Below are positions 1 to 4,465 of a DNA stretch of 5,511 nt, piece after piece (positions within the stretch are counted from its first letter, which is position 1; the number at the start of each line of letters is the position of its first letter). The stretch is from Paracoccaceae bacterium (GTDB lineage: Bacteria; Pseudomonadota; Alphaproteobacteria; Rhodobacterales; Rhodobacteraceae). The notes beneath the pieces are model-generated. The model saw only the letters and a program-made list of their open reading frames with translations. It searched no databases and was not told where the DNA came from. The translations under genes were made by a program, and so were the position numbers. The stretch lies in the NCBI GenBank assembly GCA_007119835.1, contig SKOX01000399.1:1-5511 (forward strand), read 5' to 3'.

Positions 1-319
1 CGCCGAGCGCGAGGCGCGCGCCGAAGGAATGGCCGAACAGCGCCGGGCTTCCGCCGACGCTCTCGACATAGGAGATGATGTCCTCGACCAGCCGGGGCGA
101 GGAATGGTCGGGATGCTCGCCGCTCCCGCCCCGCCCCCGGGTGTTCATCATGTGGCAGGTATAGCGATCCTCGAGATGCGCCACGGCCCCGTTCCAGTGC
201 AACTCGCCGTCGCCGAGGCTGCCGTGGACGAAGACGATCGTCGGCCCCGTCCCGCGGACGGTGCCGACGATCTCGGTGCCGTCCGCCGAACGGGCGCGGT
301 GCAGGCGTTTCTCGGGCAT
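1..319 (-). CDS. alpha/beta hydrolase, N-terminal part (cut by left edge)
   Basis: The 106 visible residues have the start of an alpha/beta-hydrolase fold. A beta-strand leads into the oxyanion-type motif TIVFVHGS (residues 27-34). A segment typical of the family follows (NTRGRGGSGEH, 59-69), and then the nucleophile elbow LFGHSFGARLALG (94-106) with Ser98 as presumed nucleophile. The catalytic acid and histidine would lie beyond the window edge. The start is well supported: an AAGGAGGAG ribosome-binding site (bases 330-322 on the minus strand) sits just upstream of the ATG at 319. There is no signal peptide, so the enzyme is probably cytoplasmic. Family members are esterases, lipases, C-C hydrolases or haloperoxidase-like enzymes, and the visible part does not tell them apart. 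The gene is divergent from the AraC-type regulator and separated from it by 83 bp, so the two may share a control region. Confidence 0.88.
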   Translation of the reverse strand, partial: MPEKRLHRARSADGTEIVGTVRGTGPTIVFVHGSLGDGELHWNGAVAHLEDRYTCHMMNTRGRGGSGEHPDHSSPRLVEDIISYVESVGGSPALFGHSFGARLALG

Positions 320-402
320 GTCTCCTCCTTCGCGGCCTCCTTGCCTCTTATCTATCGTCGTGCGACTCTCTTGCTTGGCAACTCGGGAAGGGAGGTGCCG
401 CA
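320..402. promoter_or_regulatory. divergent intergenic region between hydrolase and AraC regulator
   Basis: This 83-bp gap must hold the start signals of two divergent genes. Both ribosome-binding sites are visible: AAGGAGGAG for the minus-strand hydrolase (330-322) and GGAGG for the plus-strand regulator (391-395). A small dyad, TTGC-TTG-GCAA, lies at 371-381. On the minus strand it contains a TTGCCA that could serve as a -35 element (381-376). The AT-richer stretch around 349-357 could supply a -10, but the spacing (18 bp or more) is not ideal. No convincing plus-strand promoter is seen. The promoter assignment is weak; the regulatory role of the gap follows mainly from gene orientation. 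Confidence 0.4.
391..395 (+). promoter_or_regulatory. ribosome-binding site of the AraC-type regulator
   Basis: GGAGG lies 7 bases before the ATG at 403. It is the main argument for the long start of the regulator. The next in-frame ATG, at 496, has no Shine-Dalgarno-like sequence. Confidence 0.55.
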
Positions 403-1416
403 ATGCGGGAAGGATGGCGGCGGCGTTCGGCCAGCCGTGACCACAAGAAGGTCGGCGCAGTCCGATCGTGGGCTGGTTCCGACATCCGAAGCGTGATGCC
501 CGACAAAACCGTTGAATGGCTGAAGCCGGGCGGCGCTGCGCGGCTTGAGTTCAGCTGGGTCGGCCCGGCGCATATCCTCAGGGTGAAGGCGTCACCCCTC
601 CAAATCGCCAGCACCGCCGCCTGCGGGCGGCCGTCGCGCACGAGGCCGGGACACGAGCCGGACGTCGGGGGGCATCCGGAGCGCGCGGCCTGCCTGCACC
701 TTGCCCTCCACCGGGCGGGACGGTCGGTCTACAGCGACGAGGCGAGCGACGAGACCCCGCTCAGCCGCGGCGCCGCGGTGCTGATCGACGGCACCCGCCC
801 CTGCGCCGCGATCTACCCAGACGGAGCGTCGCTCACGGTCTGGTCGCTGCCGCGAACGCTGCTCGCGACGGGCCTGCCGGACCTTCCCGCCGCGGCTGCG
901 CTCGACGGTGAGGCAGCCCACCTCGTCGCCGCGCAGGCCGCGCTGATCGAGGCGCGCGCGAGCCGGCTGCAGCCGCCGCTCCGCCGGGCGCTCGTCGATC
1001 ATCTCTGCCACCTCGTCGCGCTCGCCTTCGCCTGCCGCGACGTCCGCGTCGCCGCGTCCCGCGCCGCGCAGCGCGCCGGCCGTCGCGCGCGCATCCATGC
1101 CTATCTCGAGGCGCGCTTCCGCGATCCGCGCCTGAGCGTCGAACGCGCGGCGAGCGATCTCGGCATGTCCCGCCGCTGGCTGCAGGCGCAGTTCCCCAAA
1201 GGTCGCGGCTTTGCCGACGCGCTCGCCCGGCGGCGCCTCGAGGCGAGTTTTGCGCTCCTTCGCGATCCGGGCGCGTCGCATCTGACCGTGACCGAGATCG
1301 CCTTCGCCGCCGGGTTCAACGACCTCTCGACCTTCCACCGCCGCTTCCGCTGCCGCTACGGGCTCACGCCCCGCGCCGCCCGCAACGCGCGGCACGAGGG
1401 CCGGCAGGGGGCCTGA
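403..1416 (+). CDS. AraC-family transcriptional regulator (AraC_binding_2-like sensor)
   Basis: This is a 337-residue DNA-binding regulator. The C-terminal AraC/XylS domain (about residues 228-327) has two helix-turn-helix units: LSVERAASDLGMSRRWLQAQF (244-264) and the family signature TVTEIAFAAGFNDLSTFHRRF (295-315), which ends in YGLTPRAAR. The middle part (about 45-155) resembles the cupin-like AraC_binding_2 sensor of FeaR/NphR-type activators, for example LSRGAAVLIDGTRPCAAIYPDG (120-141). Such proteins usually activate nearby catabolic genes when a small ligand binds. Here the exported cupin and double hydrolase lie directly downstream and a hydrolase lies upstream. The start at 403 is chosen for its GGAGG site. 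However, the first 40 or so residues do not resemble the usual family N-terminus, and their codons contain more A/T third positions than the rest of the gene. The ATG at 496 (305-residue product) is therefore a real alternative. The ligand is unknown. Confidence 0.85.
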   Translation: MREGWRRRSASRDHKKVGAVRSWAGSDIRSVMPDKTVEWLKPGGAARLEFSWVGPAHILRVKASPLQIASTAACGRPSRTRPGHEPDVGGHPERAACLHLALHRAGRSVYSDEASDETPLSRGAAVLIDGTRPCAAIYPDGASLTVWSLPRTLLATGLPDLPAAAALDGEAAHLVAAQAALIEARASRLQPPLRRALVDHLCHLVALAFACRDVRVAASRAAQRAGRRARIHAYLEARFRDPRLSVERAASDLGMSRRWLQAQFPKGRGFADALARRRLEASFALLRDPGASHLTVTEIAFAAGFNDLSTFHRRFRCRYGLTPRAARNARHEGRQGA

Positions 1417-1451
1417 GCCTCGCCACTGCCGATCTTGCGCCCTTTCCCTTC

Positions 1452-1482
1452 CCGGTTCGCCAAGACAGGGACGCCGGTTCGC
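1452..1482 (+). promoter_or_regulatory. 9-bp direct repeat, candidate AraC-type operator
   Basis: CCGGTTCGC occurs exactly twice, at 1452-1460 and 1474-1482, so the period is 22 bp, close to two helical turns. AraC-family proteins carry two helix-turn-helix units per monomer and often bind direct repeats about 21 bp apart, as at araI1/araI2. The repeat lies between the AraC-type regulator and the cupin, ending 60 bp before the cupin start, where an activator site would be expected. The repeat is observed; the operator role is inferred. No clear -35/-10 pair was found beside it. Confidence 0.4.
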
Positions 1483-1504
1483 ATAAGCTCAACCGCATCG
1501 AACG

Positions 1505-1521
1505 GGGCGCGACGCGCGCCC
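1505..1521 (+). other. strong GC hairpin in the cupin leader
   Basis: GGGCGCG (1505-1511) and CGCGCCC (1515-1521) form a perfect 7-bp stem around a 3-base ACG loop, and one G-T pair can extend it outward. It lies 11 bases before the cupin's ribosome-binding site. No T-run follows, so a classic intrinsic terminator is unlikely. It may be a leader structure affecting translation or mRNA stability, or a dyad for a DNA-binding protein. In such GC-rich DNA a chance origin remains possible. Confidence 0.35.
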
Positions 1522-1532
1522 TCGGAACCGTT

Positions 1533-1538
1533 GGAGGG
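1533..1538 (+). promoter_or_regulatory. ribosome-binding site of the cupin gene
   Basis: GGAGGG lies 4 bases before the ATG at 1543. It fixes the start there rather than at an upstream in-frame ATG at 1435, which would add 36 residues without a signal-peptide character. The block GGAGGGATCCATG is almost identical to the one before the next gene. Confidence 0.8.
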
Positions 1539-1542
1539 ATCC

Positions 1543-2040
1543 ATGTTCCTGTTCCAGACCTACCGGAGCCGCACAATCTGGCTGACGGCCGCCGCAGCGT
1601 TCCTGATCGCGCCAGGCGGCGTCCTCGCCGAGGCGCATCACGACGATGACCACGTCCTGCTTCGGGCGGACGACATCGCGTGGGGCCCGGGCCCCGACTA
1701 CATCCCCGATGGCGCCGAGGTCGCGGTGCTCTACGGCGATCCGGGCGAGGAGGGCGTCTTTGCCGCGCGCTTCCGGTTCCCGGAAGGCTACGAACTCGCG
1801 CCCCACATCCACAACCAGCCCGAGATCGTGACCGTGATCTCCGGCACCTACAACATCGGCATGGGCTACGAGTTCGACCGCGACGCCACGGAGGCACTGG
1901 AGGCGGGCGAGTTCTATGCCTTCCCGGCCGGCATGGCGCATTTCGCCTATGTCGAGGAGGAGACGGTCATCCAGCTCAACAGTCCTGGGCCCTACCTGAT
2001 CGAGTACCCGAACCCTGACGACGACCCGCGGAACCAGTAG
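1543..2040 (+). CDS. exported single-domain cupin protein
   Basis: This 165-residue protein begins with a Sec-type signal peptide: basic YRSR (7-10), a hydrophobic core TIWLTAAAAFLIAPGG (11-26) and a likely cleavage after VLA (27-29). The mature part is one small beta-barrel. Cupin motif 1, G(X)5HXH(X)3E(X)6G, is complete from Gly82 to Gly101 with metal ligands His88, His90 and Glu94. Cupin motif 2, G(X)5PXG(X)2H, runs from Gly122 to His133 and supplies the fourth ligand, His133. The usual last Asn is replaced by Val137. It should therefore bind a divalent metal outside the cytoplasm. Single-domain cupins include dioxygenases, isomerases, decarboxylases and mere ligand binders, so no reaction is assigned. 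The mature N-terminus is unusually His/Asp-rich (EAHHDDDH, 30-37). The gene lies 126 bp after the AraC regulator and 55 bp before the double hydrolase, probably as first gene of an operon with it. Confidence 0.9.
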   Translation: MFLFQTYRSRTIWLTAAAAFLIAPGGVLAEAHHDDDHVLLRADDIAWGPGPDYIPDGAEVAVLYGDPGEEGVFAARFRFPEGYELAPHIHNQPEIVTVISGTYNIGMGYEFDRDATEALEAGEFYAFPAGMAHFAYVEEETVIQLNSPGPYLIEYPNPDDDPRNQ

Positions 2041-2063
2041 GCGACGGCCGGATCCGCATCGCC
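2040..2063 (+). other. imperfect inverted repeat between cupin and hydrolase
   Basis: GGCGA (2040-2044) can pair with TCGCC (2059-2063). An inner CGG/CCG pair (2045-2047 with 2054-2056) is offset by a 2-base bulge. It begins at the last base of the cupin stop codon, and no T-run follows. It could stabilise or partly attenuate the cupin transcript, but chance is a serious alternative. Confidence 0.2.
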
Positions 2064-2084
2064 GGGTCACGCCCCTGAACATGC

Positions 2085-2091
2085 AGGAGAG
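2085..2091 (+). promoter_or_regulatory. ribosome-binding site that decides the hydrolase start at 2096
   Basis: AGGAGAG stands 4 bases before the ATG at 2096. The block GGAGAGATCCATGATC (2086-2101) matches the cupin's GGAGGGATCCATGTTC (1533-1548) at 14 of 16 bases with the same spacing. By contrast, the ATG at 2242 that opens the long enzyme frame has no such site, so the gene was evidently built to start at 2096. Confidence 0.75.
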
Positions 2092-2095
2092 ATCC

Positions 2096-2263
2096 ATGAT
2101 CGCAACACTGCACTTCATCCGACGTCGAAGCCTGGCCGGTTCCTCGAGCGGCATCGCCGCGGCGGCGGCCGCGATGCTGCTGCCGGCGTCGCTCGCGGCC
2201 GACGTGGCGCGGTACGAGTATCATCCCGTGCGTCCGCGACGATGGACGACCATGCCTTCCTGA
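2096..2263 (+). pseudogene. signal-peptide start of the double hydrolase, out of frame with it
   Basis: Translation from the well-placed ATG at 2096 gives 55 residues and stops at a TGA (2261-2263). The first 33 or so residues are a clear export signal: basic RRR (9-11), hydrophobic GIAAAAAAMLLPASLA (19-34) and a likely cut near ASLAA. RRRSLAG resembles a weak twin-arginine motif, so Tat export is possible but Sec is equally likely. The chain continues as DVARYEYHPV and then turns into an Arg/Trp-rich run (RPRRWTTMPS) that looks out of frame. The enzyme sequence continues in the frame one base back, so one missing base (or two extra) between about 2217 and 2242 would explain the break. I see no heptamer slippery site that would support programmed frameshifting. 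The cause is either a mutation, which would make the exported enzyme broken, or a sequencing or assembly error. Confidence 0.65.
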
Positions 2264-4320
2264 CCGGCGAGGCCGGCGAGGAGACGATGCTCGCCGGAGG
2301 GCTCCACCTGCCGCATGCCGAGGAGGAGGAGCTGCCGGCCGTGCTGGTCGTCCACGGCGCGAGCGGCGTCGGTGGCACCGACTTCATCTCGGACTACGCG
2401 GCGCGGCAGTTCATCGACATGGGGCTCGCTGTCTTCCTGATCGACAGCTTCTCGGCGCGCGGGCTGGTCACCGACCAGACCGAGCTCGGGCGGCTGAACG
2501 TGACCTACGACATCTACCGCGCGCTCCAGGTCATGGCGGAGCATCCGCGCATCGACCCCGACCGGATCGCCGTCGTCGGCTATTCCCGCGGCGCGGACTC
2601 GGCCTTGTACGCCGCGATGGACCGCTTCCGTGACAAGCACGGGGCGGACGGGGGTTCGGACTTCGCCGCCTATGTCGGCTTCTACCCGACCTGCAACCGG
2701 GAGTGGCGCGACCGGGAGGCGGTGGCCGACGCGCCGATCCTGGTGCTCCACGGCGAGGCCGACGACCTGGCGCTCGTCGAGGACTGCGAGGCCTATGTCC
2801 AGGAGCTTCAGGACGCGGGTGCCGACGCCACGCTGATCGCCTATCCCGGCGCGGCCCACGTCTTCGACGCCCCAGCGGTCGCGCCTGCGTTCCGCGAGGC
2901 GGCGCTGAATCCCGGCCGGTGCAGGATCGGCGAGAGTGATGACAACGAGGTGGTGAACCTCGAGACCGGCGAGATCTTCGATCCCCGTACCGATCCTTGC
3001 GTCGGGCAAGGCTTCAGCATCGGCTACGACGAGGAGGCGAGCCGCCAGGCCTATGCCGATCTCGGAGCGTTTCTGGCAGAGGCGCTGCAGCTGGACAGCG
3101 ATCCTTCCGGAGCGTCTGAAGACGAGGCCGCCGCGCGCGCATCGGAGGCCGGCGAGGCGATTGCGGTGGTCGTGGAGCGGTCGGAGGAGATCGGTCCTTT
3201 CGACGGAAAGCCGTTCCGCGAGATCACCGGCCGGCTCGAAGGCGAGGCGCCCGGCGGCGCCTATTCCGTTCCCGTGACGCTCGTCCTTCCCGCCGACGCC
3301 GAGGACCATAGCGGCGCGGCCCTCGTCGACGTGGTTAATACGATCACCGTGACCGACGAGGATTTCGTCCTCAACGGCGAACCGCAGCCGCGGGGGCGCG
3401 ACCACTTGGGCGACACCTTCCTGTTCGGCCGCGGCAACGCCTACCTCGCCGTGATCTGGGACAAGGACGCGGTCGAGGCGCTCGGCGAGGGCAAGATCGC
3501 CGAGCCGGAGGACGGCTACGCGATCCTTCGCGACGCGGCGGCGGTCGCCCGCGACCCCGGCACGCATCTGCCCGAGGAGGCGGGCCTCGACGCGCTGGCC
3601 TCCTCGGAGCGGGTCATCGCCTACGGCTTCTCCCAGATCGGCTCGCTGCTCAGGGACTGGTTCCAGGGGCGGAACACGGAAGCGGGCGAACCCACCTTCG
3701 ACGGCGGGCTGGTCGCGGGGGCGGCCGGGCTCTGCCTGCAGCTCGCCGATGGCGACTGGCTGCCTTGCGAGGGGCCGGCTGTCGATGGCGCCAAGGTGAT
3801 CGCGCTCGTGCCCCAGACCGATCTCGAATGGGGCGCCGACCTGGAGCGGGCCGAGCACCCGGACTACCGCTACATCGAGATCGCCGGCGTCTCCCACATC
3901 CCGGTGCAATCCACCGACTTCCGCGAGGTCGGCATGCCCGAGCAGAACCCGGTGGATTTCGGGCCGGTCTTCCGCGCGGCAATGGTCAACCTGAAAGGCT
4001 GGCTCGACGGCGAGGAGCCTCCGCCCAGCGTCGAGATGGAGCTCGGCGACATGCTGTCCGCTGACGGCGAGGCGGGAGCGCCCCGCGGCCGCTACACCGG
4101 CTTCGCGCTCGATTGGGTGAATGAGAACCCGTATTTCGCCATCGCCGGGACCTTCGAGCCCTTCCCCCAGGACCGGCTCACTGAACTCTACCCGAGCAGG
4201 CAGGCCTACATCGACCGCGTGACTGCAGCCGCACGCGCGCTCGCCGAGCACGGGTACATCCTGCCGGAAGACGCCGAGGCATACATCGGGGCCGCGGAGC
4301 GGGACGCCCCGGTGGATTAG
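2242..4320 (+). CDS. tandem double hydrolase: dienelactone-hydrolase-like + PF20091-type alpha/beta hydrolase
   Basis: The frame encodes 692 residues in two complete hydrolase halves. Half 1 (about 1-285) is dienelactone-hydrolase-like: LPAVLVVHG (31-39), nucleophile elbow GYSRGA (113-118, Ser115 where classical enzymes have Cys), acid HGEADD (Asp174) and YPGAAH (His206). Its cysteines 151/182 and 227/253 look like disulfide pairs, as expected of an exported enzyme. A polar, acidic linker (about 283-305) leads to half 2 (about 306-692). That half matches the alpha/beta hydrolase domain PF20091: elbow YGFSQIG (461-467, Ser464), QTDLEW (525-530, candidate acid Asp527 or Glu529), His552 in AGVSHIP, and the family's typical end (RLTELYPSRQAYIDRV, then ILPEDAEAYI). 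The likely role is hydrolysis of esters or lactones; the substrate is unknown. The ATG at 2242 is the first start in this frame after the cupin stop and lacks a ribosome-binding site. The natural start is probably 2096, with a frameshift between. As it stands the enzyme would be poorly translated and not exported. Family assignments come from motif recognition only. Confidence 0.85.
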   Translation: MDDHAFLTGEAGEETMLAGGLHLPHAEEEELPAVLVVHGASGVGGTDFISDYAARQFIDMGLAVFLIDSFSARGLVTDQTELGRLNVTYDIYRALQVMAEHPRIDPDRIAVVGYSRGADSALYAAMDRFRDKHGADGGSDFAAYVGFYPTCNREWRDREAVADAPILVLHGEADDLALVEDCEAYVQELQDAGADATLIAYPGAAHVFDAPAVAPAFREAALNPGRCRIGESDDNEVVNLETGEIFDPRTDPCVGQGFSIGYDEEASRQAYADLGAFLAEALQLDSDPSGASEDEAAARASEAGEAIAVVVERSEEIGPFDGKPFREITGRLEGEAPGGAYSVPVTLVLPADAEDHSGAALVDVVNTITVTDEDFVLNGEPQPRGRDHLGDTFLFGRGNAYLAVIWDKDAVEALGEGKIAEPEDGYAILRDAAAVARDPGTHLPEEAGLDALASSERVIAYGFSQIGSLLRDWFQGRNTEAGEPTFDGGLVAGAAGLCLQLADGDWLPCEGPAVDGAKVIALVPQTDLEWGADLERAEHPDYRYIEIAGVSHIPVQSTDFREVGMPEQNPVDFGPVFRAAMVNLKGWLDGEEPPPSVEMELGDMLSADGEAGAPRGRYTGFALDWVNENPYFAIAGTFEPFPQDRLTELYPSRQAYIDRVTAAARALAEHGYILPEDAEAYIGAAERDAPVD

Positions 4321-4334
4321 GCCGGGCGCAACGA

Positions 4335-4377
4335 CCGCTTTGCAGCACCAGCGAAGCGGGCACCTGCGCCGCGCAGG
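4335..4377 (+). terminator. two hairpins after the double hydrolase, weak terminator candidate
   Basis: Fifteen bases after the stop codon, CCGCTT (4335-4340) can pair with AAGCGG (4354-4359) across a 13-base loop. A tighter hairpin follows: CCTGCG (4363-4368), loop CCG, CGCAGG (4372-4377). Neither is followed by a T-run, so this is not a textbook intrinsic terminator. The position between the operon end and a new transcription unit fits a stop or 3'-end stabilising structure. Confidence 0.3.
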
Positions 4378-4413
4378 GCGTCGAGCACCGTTGCCGCAAG
4401 GGCCAGCACAGTC

Positions 4414-4442
4414 TTCACTGGCTTCTTTGAATGATAGATACT
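4414..4442 (+). promoter_or_regulatory. candidate sigma-70 promoter of the LAL-type regulator
   Basis: TTCACT (4414-4419) and GATACT (4437-4442) are each 4/6 matches to the -35 and -10 consensus and are separated by exactly 17 bases. They lie in the most A/T-rich patch of the window (about 4419-4443), shortly before the ATG at 4466. Transcription would start near 4449, giving a leader of under 20 bases. Confidence 0.35.
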
Positions 4443-4465
4443 GCTCCCCGATCGACGGGCCAGCG

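Noticed and set aside
29..496. Plus-strand open frame of 155 codons at the left end
   Set aside because: It overlaps the minus-strand hydrolase, which has a family-typical HGS motif, a GHSFG elbow and a strong ribosome-binding site. The plus-strand product has no recognisable feature.
348..641. Small minus-strand frames opposite the 5' end of the AraC regulator
   Set aside because: This region has odd composition, so a small antisense gene was considered. No ribosome-binding site or recognisable protein motif supports one; the oddity is recorded as a finding instead.
592..1395. Minus-strand open frame of 267 codons opposite the AraC regulator
   Set aside because: It mirrors a gene with two recognisable helix-turn-helix units on the plus strand, and its own product shows no domain.
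1435..1542. N-terminal extension of the cupin to the ATG at 1435
   Set aside because: The extension would place 36 residues before a clear signal peptide. The ATG at 1543 has a strong GGAGGG site, and the extension covers the direct repeat and hairpin.
2217..2242. Programmed -1 ribosomal frameshifting joining the signal peptide to the hydrolase
   Set aside because: No X XXY YYZ-type slippery heptamer or clear downstream stimulatory structure is visible in the overlap. A simple indel or sequence error is the simpler explanation.
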